A model generated the notes under the pieces. The model did no database searches and was not told where the DNA came from. It saw only the letters and a list, made by a program, of their open reading frames with translations. A stretch of 64,000 nucleotides of DNA from Campylobacter fetus subsp. fetus (lineage in GTDB: Bacteria; Campylobacterota; Campylobacteria; Campylobacterales; Campylobacteraceae): NCBI RefSeq assembly GCF_900475935.1, contig NZ_LS483431.1, positions 310,001 to 374,000 of the forward strand. The letters are read 5' to 3'. Shown piece by piece: positions 56,264 to 64,000 of this stretch (positions are counted from its first letter, which is position 1; each line of letters begins with the position of its first letter). Made by a program: the position numbers and the translations under genes.

Positions 56264-56290
56264 AGTAGCTTCCTTATCTTGGAAGCTACT
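56264..56290 (+). terminator. Terminator hairpin after nifJ
   Basis: AGTAGCTTCC and GGAAGCTACT form a perfect 10-bp stem with a 7-base loop, 5 bases after the nifJ stop, followed by CCTTTC. Confidence 0.75.
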
Positions 56291-56369
56291 CCTTTCAAAT
56301 TTAAAAAAATCCAAATTTTACCGATATACAAAATGCTTAAGTTAAACTAATCTATGAAAAGAGATAAAT

Positions 56370-56930
56370 ATGGACAAAGCATTTATCATAGAAGAAATTT
56401 TAGATGATAGCGCAACAGACGCTACAACTGCCGCTTATAGCGGAAATTTTAATGAGTATAAAATCACCGCTTCAAAGCATATGCAAGGGTTTTATATCAT
56501 TTCAGATATTGTTAAAAATAGAGATGAGACAAATATTTTTGATAATTCTATAAAAATGTTTGTTTTCAAAGATTGTGTGAAAAGTTTTGATGAGTTGATT
56601 TTAAATTTAGAATCAAATCCTAAAAACAAAGTACGATTTTCCAATAGTTTGACTATAGATAATGGTAATATTTCAGATATCAAAGTCTATATTTTTGGTT
56701 TTGATGAGACCAAAGATAGCTTTTTATTTGATCCAAATAAATTTCCACGCAATGCTGTTTATAAGTATAGGATCTCAAAAGATGAGTTTCATGCTCATAT
56801 GAGTCTGAATTTAGATCAAAGATTGGCTAAAAACTTTATAGAATCTTTTGCTTTTAGTAGCGATTATGGATTTGAAAATAAGAAAATATCTGTTATAATA
56901 AATGAAATTTATAGATATGAGATATTATAA
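56370..56930 (+). CDS. Conserved hypothetical protein
   Basis: A 186-residue soluble protein with no signal peptide or membrane segment and no family that I recognise. It begins MDKAFIIEEILDDSATDATT and contains a NLDQRLAKNFIESFAFSSDYGFENKKISVIINEIY end that looks folded (alternating hydrophobic residues). Codon use is like its neighbours. It stands after the nifJ terminator and 26 bases before the next gene. C. jejuni has an unknown gene at the equivalent place downstream of its pyruvate oxidoreductase. Reality is supported by aaagagat before the start and by length. Confidence 0.7.
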   Translation: MDKAFIIEEILDDSATDATTAAYSGNFNEYKITASKHMQGFYIISDIVKNRDETNIFDNSIKMFVFKDCVKSFDELILNLESNPKNKVRFSNSLTIDNGNISDIKVYIFGFDETKDSFLFDPNKFPRNAVYKYRISKDEFHAHMSLNLDQRLAKNFIESFAFSSDYGFENKKISVIINEIYRYEIL

Positions 56931-56956
56931 TATTTTAAATATAAAAAGGAGAGAAT

Positions 56957-57568
56957 ATGCAAATAGGTGATTTTAATTCCAATAGTATGTTCGGTTTTTT
57001 AAACATAAAACCGGATTCACCGGAAAATATAGAGAAAATTAAAGAAAGTGCTTCAAAAATAGATGCAAAAAATATTACCCAAAATTATTTTTTACAGTTT
57101 CAGAATAACACTTTCAGTAATACTTCAGGAAATATAAATGTTCAAGTTGGACTTATGTCATTTAGCCTTCCAGAGCCATTTATGCCGGGCAATAGCAATA
57201 ATTCTAGCGGGCTTAGCAGTGGTTTAAGTGATTTAATATCTAAAAATATATCACAAACAGGCTATACCGGAAAACCTATATCTAGTTTAAGTGAAGGTGA
57301 AGCTAAAGCTTTGATATCAGAAAATGGGTATTTTGGAGTTACAAATACTGCTGATAGAATAGCAGGTTTTGTTATAAGCGGTGCTGTAGATAATCTTGAA
57401 AAGCTTCAAAGTGGATTAGAAGGAGTTAAAAGAGGTTTTACCGAAGCCGAGAAACTATGGGGTTCAAAACTTCCTGATATATCGCAAGAAACTATGTCTA
57501 AGGCAATTTCTCAGATAAATCAACGCATATCCGAATTAGGAGGTAACACCTTAAATGTCACTGCGTAA
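56957..57568 (+). CDS. Conserved hypothetical protein, possibly DUF5610-like
   Basis: A 203-residue protein rich in Asn and Ser in its first half (FNSNSMFGFLNIKPDSPENI.., GNSNNSSGLSSGLSD), with a more ordered second half: SLSEGEAKALISENGYFGVTNTADRIAGFVISG and LEGVKRGFTEAEKLWGSKLPDIS. The second half resembles DUF5610-type proteins (T-A-x-R-I-x-x-F and G-F-x-E-A), a weak match by eye. Similar Campylobacterota genes are sometimes mis-named hydrogenase-4 component G. Strong ribosome-binding site (aaaaggaga). It overlaps the next gene by 14 bases. Confidence 0.65.
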   Translation: MQIGDFNSNSMFGFLNIKPDSPENIEKIKESASKIDAKNITQNYFLQFQNNTFSNTSGNINVQVGLMSFSLPEPFMPGNSNNSSGLSSGLSDLISKNISQTGYTGKPISSLSEGEAKALISENGYFGVTNTADRIAGFVISGAVDNLEKLQSGLEGVKRGFTEAEKLWGSKLPDISQETMSKAISQINQRISELGGNTLNVTA

Positions 57569-57983
57569 TATGCTTGTAATTTCAGTTTTAAGTATGTTTG
57601 CTTTTTCTGGGTGCGGAGTTACTTCCGCACCAAAACCAAAACCAACGCCAAAACCTCCGGTCGCAAAAGTAATTCCGAAATATATAAAAGGAACTATTGC
57701 TAAAATTGAACAAGCCGAAGGAGGTTGGAAGTATGATATACGCGGTATTGAAACATCAAATTCAAAGCTTAAATTTGCAAGTGCTATTTCTAGTGAAAAC
57801 GGGTTTAAAGTAGGTGATTTGGTGTATGCTCAGATAGAAGGCAGCAAGATTACCTACATAAGTCTTATCATACAAAATTATGCAAATCCTGAAAAATCAA
57901 AACAAATTTTAAAAGTACATAAAAGAGATAAAAGCAAACAGTCTAAAATCGCAGCTCCTGTGGCGGAAAAACTAAATTTCTGA
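57555..57983 (+). CDS. Proline-rich lipoprotein
   Basis: A 142-residue lipoprotein with lipobox FSGC (Cys at residue 20), a Lys/Pro-rich spacer (APKPKPTPKPPVAKV) of the kind that spans peptidoglycan, then a small beta-type domain (KYIKGTIAKIEQAEGGWKYDIRGI, FKVGDLVYAQIEG) and a basic tail. No family recognised. The start overlaps the previous gene by 14 bases, so the two are co-translated. A stem-loop follows 84 bases later. Confidence 0.7.
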   Translation: MSLRNMLVISVLSMFAFSGCGVTSAPKPKPTPKPPVAKVIPKYIKGTIAKIEQAEGGWKYDIRGIETSNSKLKFASAISSENGFKVGDLVYAQIEGSKITYISLIIQNYANPEKSKQILKVHKRDKSKQSKIAAPVAEKLNF

Positions 57984-58067
57984 TTTATCTATATAATTAC
58001 CGAGCATTTACTAAATTTATTTATAATTTCAGAAGCAATCCGAATTTTAACTCCTTTCTAAAATTTC

Positions 58068-58096
58068 TAGGTGAGATTAGTAACAAATCTCACCTA
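58068..58096 (+). terminator. Hairpin between lipoprotein gene and first porin
   Basis: TAGGTGAGATT and AATCTCACCTA give a perfect 11-bp stem with a 7-base loop, 85 bases after the lipoprotein stop. There is no U tract on either side, but the stem is strong. It probably ends the 56.4-58.0 kb unit. Confidence 0.55.
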
Positions 58097-58200
58097 AATA
58101 TATATTTTGGTAGATATTATCAATAAAATGTATGAAATTTATCTTTTTTTAAGCAAATTACAATTAAAATTACCCATAACACATTTTAGAAGGAGAAAAA

Positions 58201-59421
58201 ATGAAATTAGTTAAAATGAGCTTAGCCGCTATAGTAGCTGCCGGTGCTCTTACAAGTGTTGCGTCTGCAACTCCACTTGAGGAAGCTATAAAAAATGTTG
58301 ATGTATCTGGTTTTGCTAGATATAGATTTGATAGCACAAAAGTTGATGCAAATGGTAATCAAGGCAGTGATACAAAAGCTAGCCATAGATTTACATCTTA
58401 CGTAGATTTCAAAACTGCTTTAGATGACAATTTTTTCGCTGTTTTAGGTCTTAGATATGATAGCAAAGATGTTTCAGGTGATCATATAACAGGCGGACAA
58501 ACACAAGTTGGTGTTAATGACGCAGGTGCTGAGGATTTTGGTCAAACTTTCAATGTTAGACAATTCCTATTAGGATACAAAGCCGGTAATACAACTATCC
58601 AAGCTGGTCGCCAAGTTCTTGGAACATTCTTTACTGATGATATGGTAGGAACAGGTATTAAAGTACTTAATACAGATATCACAGGTTTAACTCTTGCTGC
58701 CGTTGCTTTTGATGATTTACAAAATGATCCAGATATCGGAAGTAGAGGTCTAGTAGTAAATGGCTCACATACTTACCAAAATAACCTTTATGGCGTAGCT
58801 GCTATCGGTTCTTATGATCCAGTTAGCTTCCAACTATGGTATGCTATGCTTGAAAATGTTACTGATCTATACGCTATAGACGTTGCAATAAATTTTGATG
58901 CAACTGCTGATTTAAATCTTGGATTGCACGGACAATTCGCTGGCTCAAGCATAGATAGCGATTTCAAAAGAGGTACAAACAACGCAGCAGATGATGCTAA
59001 TTTATGGGCTATCGAAGCAACTGCTGAAGGATTTGGTATAGACTTTAGCGCTGGTTATATAGACTTCTCAGCTGATAAAGATAAAGTTTCTGTTGTATCT
59101 TATGAGGATGCTGGTTCATTTATAAAACCAGGCGAGGATCTATTAGACTATACATTATTCAATGGTGAGAACAAATACTGGTTCATTACTGCAGGATATA
59201 CTTTCTTAGAGAAATATAGAGTAGGTGTTGATTACATCGATGGTGAAAATAAAACAAATATTCTTAAAACAGACAAAACAGAGTTAGTCGGTAGAGTTAG
59301 CTATGCATATAGCAAAAAACTTAATTTTAAAGCTTGGTGGTCACATATAACTGAAGAGCCAGACAATGCTGGTAAAGATAAAACTGATCACTTCAGATTT
59401 GAAGCTAAATACTCATTCTAA
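58201..59421 (+). CDS. Major outer-membrane porin (Campylobacter MOMP family), copy 1
   Basis: A 406-residue porin of the PorA/MOMP family: signal peptide ending VASA, N-terminal TPLEEAIKNVDVSGFARYRFD, many alternating beta strands, and the terminal aromatic residue in FRFEAKYSF as needed for Bam insertion. It forms trimers for diffusion of small solutes and is a main surface antigen. The start has a strong agaaggag site. It stands 276 bases before a second copy with stretches of identical DNA. The termination hairpin with loop CTTGT follows at once. Confidence 0.92.
   Translation: MKLVKMSLAAIVAAGALTSVASATPLEEAIKNVDVSGFARYRFDSTKVDANGNQGSDTKASHRFTSYVDFKTALDDNFFAVLGLRYDSKDVSGDHITGGQTQVGVNDAGAEDFGQTFNVRQFLLGYKAGNTTIQAGRQVLGTFFTDDMVGTGIKVLNTDITGLTLAAVAFDDLQNDPDIGSRGLVVNGSHTYQNNLYGVAAIGSYDPVSFQLWYAMLENVTDLYAIDVAINFDATADLNLGLHGQFAGSSIDSDFKRGTNNAADDANLWAIEATAEGFGIDFSAGYIDFSADKDKVSVVSYEDAGSFIKPGEDLLDYTLFNGENKYWFITAGYTFLEKYRVGVDYIDGENKTNILKTDKTELVGRVSYAYSKKLNFKAWWSHITEEPDNAGKDKTDHFRFEAKYSF
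58539..58700 (+). repeat. 162-bp block identical to 60027-60188 (porin copies)
   Basis: Base-for-base identical between the two porin genes, covering the QTFNVRQFLLGYKAGNTTI to TGLTLAA coding region. The flanking bases on both sides differ. Confidence 0.9.
58746..58969 (+). repeat. 224-bp block identical to 60234-60457 (porin copies)
   Basis: Identical over 224 bases, including third codon positions, from GLVVNGSHTYQ through GSSIDSDFK. It is separated from the 162-bp block by 45 bases (58701-58745) that differ between the copies. Confidence 0.9.
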
Positions 59422-59428
59422 TTTCTAT

Positions 59429-59450
59429 GACCCGACTTGTTCGGGTCTTT
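59429..59450 (+). terminator. Terminator of porin copy 1
   Basis: GACCCGA-CTTGT-TCGGGTC followed by TTTCTT, 7 bases after the stop codon. Confidence 0.85.
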
Positions 59451-59697
59451 CTTAATATTTAAATTTAAACTTATTTTTATTAAAAAGTAACTCTTTTATT
59501 ATAGTATTTGTACAAATTACATATAGCTTTACTTTATTATATTTAACTGATTTTTAAATTTATATACTAAAATATAGTACAAAATGTCTCGAAATTTCTC
59601 ATTTGGTAAATAATCGGTAACTATTTTTTAAAAATTTATCTATTCTTAAGTTAATTACAACTAAAATTGCCTTGACAACTTTTTAGAAGGAGAAAAA

Positions 59698-60918
59698 ATG
59701 AAATTAGTTAAAATGAGTTTAGCTGCCGTTGTAGCTACATGTGCTTTATCTACCGTTGCATCTGCAACTCCACTTGAGGAAGCTATAAAAAATGTTGATG
59801 TATCTGGTTTTGCAATGTACAGATTTGATAGTGCTCAATCTGATATGAATGGTAAAGATACAAAAGCATACCATAGATTTAAATCTGACTTCAACTTTAA
59901 AGCTGCACTAGATGATAACTTCTTTGGTGTAGTAGGCTTTAGATATGATAGTAGAGATGTTTCAGGTGATCATATAACAGGCGGACAAACAAATGTTGGA
60001 CAACAAGATGTAGGTTTTGATAACTATGGTCAAACTTTCAATGTTAGACAATTCCTATTAGGATACAAAGCCGGTAATACAACTATCCAAGCTGGTCGCC
60101 AAGTTCTTGGAACATTCTTTACTGATGATATGGTAGGAACAGGTATTAAAGTACTTAATACAGATATCACAGGTTTAACTCTTGCTGCTATTGCTTTTGA
60201 TGATTTGCAACTTGATACAAACATAGGAACTAAAGGTCTAGTAGTAAATGGCTCACATACTTACCAAAATAACCTTTATGGCGTAGCTGCTATCGGTTCT
60301 TATGATCCAGTTAGCTTCCAACTATGGTATGCTATGCTTGAAAATGTTACTGATCTATACGCTATAGACGTTGCAATAAATTTTGATGCAACTGCTGATT
60401 TAAATCTTGGATTGCACGGACAATTCGCTGGCTCAAGCATAGATAGCGATTTCAAAAAAGGCACAAATAATTTAGCTGATGACGCTACTTTCTGGGCTAT
60501 CGAAGCTATGGCTAAAGCTTATGGTGTAGATTTCAGAGCTGGTTATGTTGATTTATCAGCTGATGATAAAAAAGTTTCTGTTGTGTCTTTTGAAGATCAA
60601 GGTTCATTTATAGAGGCTGGTGAAGATCTATTTGATACTTACTCATTCTTTTACGGCGACAACCACTACTGGTTTGGAGCTCTTGGATATACTTTTGATA
60701 AATTCAGAGTTGGTATTGATTATGTAAATGGTAAAATTACTAAAGCTACTTCAAACGGTAAAGTTAATGCTTACGAAGTAGTTCCTAGAGTTAGCTATGC
60801 ATACAGCAAAAAACTTAAATTCCAAGCTTTCTGGTCTCATTACCAAATAGATGAGATAGATGGCAAAAACGATTTCAAAAACGATCACTTCAGATTTGAA
60901 GCTAAATACGTATTCTAA
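59698..60918 (+). CDS. Major outer-membrane porin (Campylobacter MOMP family), copy 2
   Basis: A 406-residue porin, the same length as copy 1, with the same signal peptide region, N terminus and C-terminal FRFEAKYVF. It differs in clusters that should be surface loops (for example residues about 40-60, 95-110, and most of the last 140), while two internal blocks are identical in DNA. It has its own agaaggag ribosome-binding site, leader similar to copy 1, and its own copy of the terminator, so each gene is probably expressed alone. Differing loops suggest different antigenicity or pore selectivity. Confidence 0.92.
   Translation: MKLVKMSLAAVVATCALSTVASATPLEEAIKNVDVSGFAMYRFDSAQSDMNGKDTKAYHRFKSDFNFKAALDDNFFGVVGFRYDSRDVSGDHITGGQTNVGQQDVGFDNYGQTFNVRQFLLGYKAGNTTIQAGRQVLGTFFTDDMVGTGIKVLNTDITGLTLAAIAFDDLQLDTNIGTKGLVVNGSHTYQNNLYGVAAIGSYDPVSFQLWYAMLENVTDLYAIDVAINFDATADLNLGLHGQFAGSSIDSDFKKGTNNLADDATFWAIEAMAKAYGVDFRAGYVDLSADDKKVSVVSFEDQGSFIEAGEDLFDTYSFFYGDNHYWFGALGYTFDKFRVGIDYVNGKITKATSNGKVNAYEVVPRVSYAYSKKLKFQAFWSHYQIDEIDGKNDFKNDHFRFEAKYVF
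60027..60188 (+). repeat. 162-bp block identical to 58539-58700
   Basis: Second copy of the first identical porin block. Confidence 0.9.
60234..60457 (+). repeat. 224-bp block identical to 58746-58969
   Basis: Second copy of the second identical porin block. Confidence 0.9.
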
Positions 60919-60925
60919 TCTCTAT

Positions 60926-60944
60926 GACCCGACTTGTTCGGGTC
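60926..60944 (+). terminator. Terminator of porin copy 2
   Basis: The same GACCCGA-CTTGT-TCGGGTC hairpin as after copy 1, but followed by TATTATCC instead of a T tract. Confidence 0.75.
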
Positions 60945-61041
60945 TATTATCCTTAAATCTTTTTAAATTTAAATACTCTTTTTATCAACTATTAAAAAAA
61001 TATTCTGTATAATTAAATAAATTTAATCCATAAGGAATATT

Positions 61042-61611
61042 ATGAATTTTCTTAAAAAACCGTTACTTTTCATCTGTCTCGCATGTTTTATGTATGCTGC
61101 TGATCTAGCTGATGATAGTAGCTATGTTATAGAAGCTAAAGGTGATTTTGGCAAAGAGCTTAAGGCTCTTGTGGAAAAGTACGCAAAAGATGAAAACGTA
61201 TCGATAAATGTCTATAAAAAATCTCCACAAGATAATAGCGGTGGATTTATAAATATAGGAGTAGATAAAAATAGAGCTTACAATGCTAGTAAAGGTGAAG
61301 AGCTTTATAATGCAAATTGCAAGCATTGCCATGGAGACAAAGGAACAAGTAGGGCTATGGGAGTATCTCAGCGTTTAGCCGACATGAGTGCAGAAGATAT
61401 TTCTGCATCTATGTCTGGTTATAATTCAGATCCTACTTTTGGCGGTAAATTAAAATATATTATGCAGCCTATGGCAAAAAATGTAAATTTTTCTCAAGTC
61501 GGAGATATAATAGCCTATATAAAAGGAAATGACGCATTTGCCATTGAAGATAATATAAAAAATAGCAATATAAGTACAAAGCCTACTCAACAAGGAAGTT
61601 ATCTTGAGTAG
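61042..61611 (+). CDS. Monohaem c-type cytochrome, periplasmic
   Basis: A 189-residue protein with a signal peptide (about 1-19), an N-terminal section of about 70 residues without a known motif, and a class I cytochrome c domain: haem site C-K-H-C-H in NANCKHCHGDKG and a probable Met ligand in YIMQPMAKNV; DIIAYIKG is the usual final helix. It probably carries electrons in the periplasm to an oxidase or reductase; partners are unknown. A PglB sequon is at N52 (D-E-N-V-S). A palindrome starts 2 bases after the stop. Confidence 0.85.
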   Translation: MNFLKKPLLFICLACFMYAADLADDSSYVIEAKGDFGKELKALVEKYAKDENVSINVYKKSPQDNSGGFINIGVDKNRAYNASKGEELYNANCKHCHGDKGTSRAMGVSQRLADMSAEDISASMSGYNSDPTFGGKLKYIMQPMAKNVNFSQVGDIIAYIKGNDAFAIEDNIKNSNISTKPTQQGSYLE

Positions 61612-61612
61612 C

Positions 61613-61634
61613 ATTATGGTCAATTGACCATAAT
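61613..61634. repeat. 22-bp perfect palindrome after the cytochrome gene
   Basis: ATTATGGTCAA followed directly by its reverse complement. It begins 2 bases after the cytochrome stop codon. No T tract follows, so it is not a standard terminator; it may be a protein-binding site for the livJ promoter region or an mRNA 3' end element. Confidence 0.5.
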
Positions 61635-61755
61635 TCGGTTCTGTATTTCGAATTGTTACACTGCTTTAAATTTTTTTAAAATTTATATCTAATTATCTGT
61701 TATATTAAGATAAATTTATGTATTATCTAAAATTATAGCAAAACAAGGAGTATAT

Positions 61756-62874
61756 ATGAAGAAAATTTCACTTGTAGCATCTATTGCTTTAGTAGCTGCT
61801 ACTTCGTTGATGGCAAAAGAGATTAAAATAGGCGTTGTTATGCCTATCACAGGAGCTGTTGCAGCATATGGTCAAACAGCGTGGGCAGGTATAGAGATGG
61901 CGAATAAATTAGAGCCAACTTTAAAAAATGGAGATACGCTAAAGTTAATTTTGGTAGATAATAAAGGTGATAAGGTAGAAACCACAACAGCTACTACAAG
62001 ACTAGTAAGTGATGATAAAGTTACTGGCTTAATAGGAGCCATGGTCACTGGAAATACTCAGCAAGTGCTTCAAATAGCAGATGAGAAAAAAGTACCTATG
62101 ATAGCTCCAGCAGCAACTGCCGATAAACTGCTTGACCGCGCAAAATACGGTGCTCGAGTTACTTTTATGGACTCTTTTCAAGGTACTAGCTTTGCTACTT
62201 ACGCTGCTAAAAGTTTAGGCTTAAAAACTGCAGTGGTTGTAGTAGATCAATCGACTTCTTATTCGATCGGACTTGCAAAAGCATTTAAAAAACAGTATGA
62301 AAAAGATGGCGGAAAAGTTTTAAAAGAACTTAAGATAAGTAGCGGAGATAAAGATTTCAAAGCTATAGTATCTCAAATAGGAAGTTTAAATCCAAGTATA
62401 GTGTATATGCCGTTTTACCATCCTGAGGCAGCTTTGGTAGTGCGCCAAGCAAGACAAATAGGCTTAAAAACTCAATTTGCAAGCGGCGATGGCGTATCAA
62501 ATGATACGTTTATAGAGCTTGCTGGAGATGCTTCGAATGGATACTTTTATACGGATGCGTTTGATAGTTCAAATCCCCCAACAGATAAAAGCAAAGAGTT
62601 TGTGGCTGCTTATACTAAAGAAAAAGGCGATGGAAATGTTCCTGGATTTACTGCTTTAGGTGCTGATTCATATTTTTTGATGGTGGATGCCATGAATAGA
62701 TGCGAGAATCCAGAAGATAGAGAATGTGTTAATAAAAAGATCAAAGAGACCAAAAATTTTGAAGGTGTTTCTGGTATTATAAACATAGATTCTAAAGGAA
62801 ATGCTATCCGTTCAGTCGTTATAAAAGAGGTAAAGGATGGGAGAGCTGTATATAAAGATACCGTGAATCCTTAA
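61756..62874 (+). CDS. livJ: Branched-chain amino-acid ABC transporter substrate-binding protein
   Basis: A 372-residue periplasmic type I binding protein for leucine/isoleucine/valine. Signal peptide about 1-20 (cleavage after LMA), then KEIKIGVVMPITGAVAAYGQTAWAGIEMAN, the usual VTGLIGAMVTGNTQQVLQIAD region and a Cys pair in RCENPEDRECVNKK. Ribosome-binding site aaggag. It supplies LivHMGF; livH starts 274 bases later and the rest is beyond the window. Campylobacter lives on amino acids, so this is a main nutrient route. Confidence 0.92.
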   Translation: MKKISLVASIALVAATSLMAKEIKIGVVMPITGAVAAYGQTAWAGIEMANKLEPTLKNGDTLKLILVDNKGDKVETTTATTRLVSDDKVTGLIGAMVTGNTQQVLQIADEKKVPMIAPAATADKLLDRAKYGARVTFMDSFQGTSFATYAAKSLGLKTAVVVVDQSTSYSIGLAKAFKKQYEKDGGKVLKELKISSGDKDFKAIVSQIGSLNPSIVYMPFYHPEAALVVRQARQIGLKTQFASGDGVSNDTFIELAGDASNGYFYTDAFDSSNPPTDKSKEFVAAYTKEKGDGNVPGFTALGADSYFLMVDAMNRCENPEDRECVNKKIKETKNFEGVSGIINIDSKGNAIRSVVIKEVKDGRAVYKDTVNP

Positions 62875-62930
62875 TTTTCACATATTGTTTCTTGAGTTAT
62901 TTTAGTGAAAATTCATATAATAAGTTTATG

Positions 62931-62953
62931 TACTAGAAGTAAGCCTTCTAGTA
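62931..62953 (+). terminator. Hairpin between livJ and livH
   Basis: TACTAGAAG pairs with CTTCTAGTA (9 bp, 5-base loop), followed by TAGATTTTTAC. It is 56 bases after the livJ stop and may end or reduce transcription into livH, allowing more binding protein than permease. Confidence 0.6.
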
Positions 62954-63069
62954 TAGATTTTTACTTTATAGCTGCTAAAATAATCTCAAGATACTTCTGT
63001 TAATAATTTAGTTTAGGTTTCTTTTGTGGCATTTATAACGATAAATTTTTTAGTGGTAAAAGCATATGA

Positions 63070-63115
63070 AATTTACTTTTTTAATTATCAAATTTGGTAT
63101 TTAAAAAAGTAAATT
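63070..63115 (+). promoter_or_regulatory. Long AT hairpin in the livH leader
   Basis: AATTTACTTTTTTAA and TTAAAAAAGTAAATT form a perfect 15-bp stem with a 16-base loop, ending 33 bases before the livH ATG. It contains T6/A6 runs, so part could look like an intrinsic terminator or a protein site. Role unknown. Confidence 0.45.
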
Positions 63116-63148
63116 AAATTTGAAGTTTTAAATAAAAGTAGGAAAATT

Positions 63149-64000
63149 ATGGATAGCTCACTTTTTCTCCAACAGATGGTAAATGGTTTTAGTTTAGGCT
63201 CTATGTATGCTCTTATAGCGATAGGTTATACTATGGTTTATGGAGTTTTAAGACTTATAAATTTTGCTCATGGGGATATAATGATGGTTGGAGCGTATGC
63301 CGCTCTTTTTTCTATGACTAGTCTTAGCCTTCCTTTTGGATTTGCGCTTTTGTTTGCTATAACAGTTGCTATTATTTTAGGAGTATTTACAGATAGAGTA
63401 GCTTATAAACCGCTTAGAAAAGCTCCTAGAATCTCACTTCTTATCACGGCTATCGGTATTAGTTTTTTACTGGAAAATGTTTTTCAAGTGATATTTGGCG
63501 GAACTCCTCGATCATTTCCGGTACCGTCTTATTTTGAACAATTAGTTACTATAGGATCTGTTAACTTAGCTATGACTGCTATTTTAGTACCGATTATCAC
63601 ACTTTTTTTACTCTCTGTCGTACTTTTTATACTTTATAGAACAAAATACGGAATGGCAATTAGAGCTCTTGCGTTTGATATAAGCACGGTTAATCTTATG
63701 GGAATCGATGCAAATATGATTATATCTATAGTATTTGCTCTTGGTTCGTCTTTGGCTGCCATAGGCGGTGTATTTTGGGCTTTAAATTACCCTAGTATAG
63801 ATCCGCTTATGGGAGTTTTGATAGGACTAAAGGCGTTTGCGGCTGCTGTGTTAGGCGGTATAGGAAGTGTTGGAGGAGCAGTGCTGGGTGGATTTATCAT
63901 AGGATTTACAGAGGTCGTAGCGGTTGCTTTATTTCCTGATTTAGCTGGATTTAAAGATGCGTTTGCGTTTATATTTTTGATATTAGTTTTACTTTTTAAA
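63149..64000 (+). CDS. livH: Branched-chain amino-acid ABC transporter permease LivH, 3'-truncated by window edge
   Basis: LivH is one of two inner-membrane channel subunits of the branched-chain amino-acid importer. The frame starts at 63149 (ATG GAT AGC, with tagg upstream) and stays open through all 284 codons to the window end; the stop codon is outside. The sequence shows the LivH pattern: LQQMVNGFSLGSMYALIAIGYTMVYGVLR (about residues 8-36), RLINFAHGDIMMVGAY, and LGGIGSVGGAVLGGFIIG near residue 240. About 8 membrane helices. Family length near 300, so only the last residues are missing. Confidence 0.93.
   Translation, partial: MDSSLFLQQMVNGFSLGSMYALIAIGYTMVYGVLRLINFAHGDIMMVGAYAALFSMTSLSLPFGFALLFAITVAIILGVFTDRVAYKPLRKAPRISLLITAIGISFLLENVFQVIFGGTPRSFPVPSYFEQLVTIGSVNLAMTAILVPIITLFLLSVVLFILYRTKYGMAIRALAFDISTVNLMGIDANMIISIVFALGSSLAAIGGVFWALNYPSIDPLMGVLIGLKAFAAAVLGGIGSVGGAVLGGFIIGFTEVVAVALFPDLAGFKDAFAFIFLILVLLFK

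Overview
The window is a 64-kb piece of an AT-rich Campylobacter chromosome, with almost every base in a gene or a short spacer. Genus evidence is internal. The gene orders trpE-trpGD-trpF-trpB-trpA-cheX-fliN, purA-fliJ-like-motE-like-DUF507-carA-(membrane protein)-histidine kinase-response regulator-ccoNOQP, and addB/addA-rplM-rpsI-cadF-HAD-nifJ match what I recall of Campylobacter jejuni. The outer-membrane porins are of the Campylobacter MOMP type, and exported proteins carry PglB-type N-glycosylation sequons. A TraT-like lipoprotein and two tandem porins suggest a species other than C. jejuni, perhaps of the C. fetus group; this last point is inference.

Layout. 1-2.5 kb: 3' part of selD, a nitroreductase and flhB. 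2.5-10.4 kb: nhaA and uvrA (minus), a DASS anion symporter (plus) and two TauE/SafE paralogues (minus). 10.5-16.5 kb: a DUF302 periplasmic protein, then the tryptophan operon without trpC. 16.6-18.3 kb: cheX, fliN and a membrane protein. 18.4-22.5 kb (minus): TraT-like lipoprotein, modB, modC, a TOBE-domain protein, modA and modE, i.e. molybdate uptake and its regulator. 22.7-26.5 kb: mlaA, mlaC and an MMPL/RND-type transporter, a three-gene lipid-transport set. 26.4-27.0 kb: BON-domain lipoprotein (minus). 27.1-27.2 kb: selC, the selenocysteine tRNA, followed by a 1375-residue PAS-GGDEF-EAL protein. 31.4-36.9 kb: hisZ-like gene, purA, fliJ-like, motE-like, DUF507, carA and a TauE/DsbD_2-like membrane protein. 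36.9-43.7 kb: histidine kinase, response regulator, ccoNOQP (cbb3 oxidase) and small accessory genes. 43.7-48.8 kb: AddB-like and AddA-like helicase-nucleases. 48.9-52.5 kb: rplM, rpsI, cadF, MscS and a HAD phosphatase. 52.7-58 kb: nifJ and three poorly known genes. 58.2-60.9 kb: two tandem porins. 61-64 kb: a monohaem cytochrome c, livJ and the start of livH.

Functionally this is a microaerobic, amino-acid-using lifestyle: pyruvate:ferredoxin oxidoreductase, high-affinity cbb3 oxidase, molybdate and selenium supply (as needed for enzymes such as formate dehydrogenase), branched-chain amino-acid uptake, and flagellar motility parts scattered among housekeeping genes.

No IS element, prophage, CRISPR array or defence island is visible. 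The most notable points are: (1) ccoP is split by a -1 frameshift exactly at an A AAA AAG heptamer, which could be an indel, an error, or programmed frameshifting; (2) the two porins share perfectly identical 162-bp and 224-bp blocks, suggesting gene conversion; (3) a possible small RNA with an anti-Shine-Dalgarno-like stretch lies between rpsI and cadF; (4) 11-bp inverted repeats flank the modA promoter; (5) an mlaA-mlaC-MMPL operon lacks the usual ABC partners.
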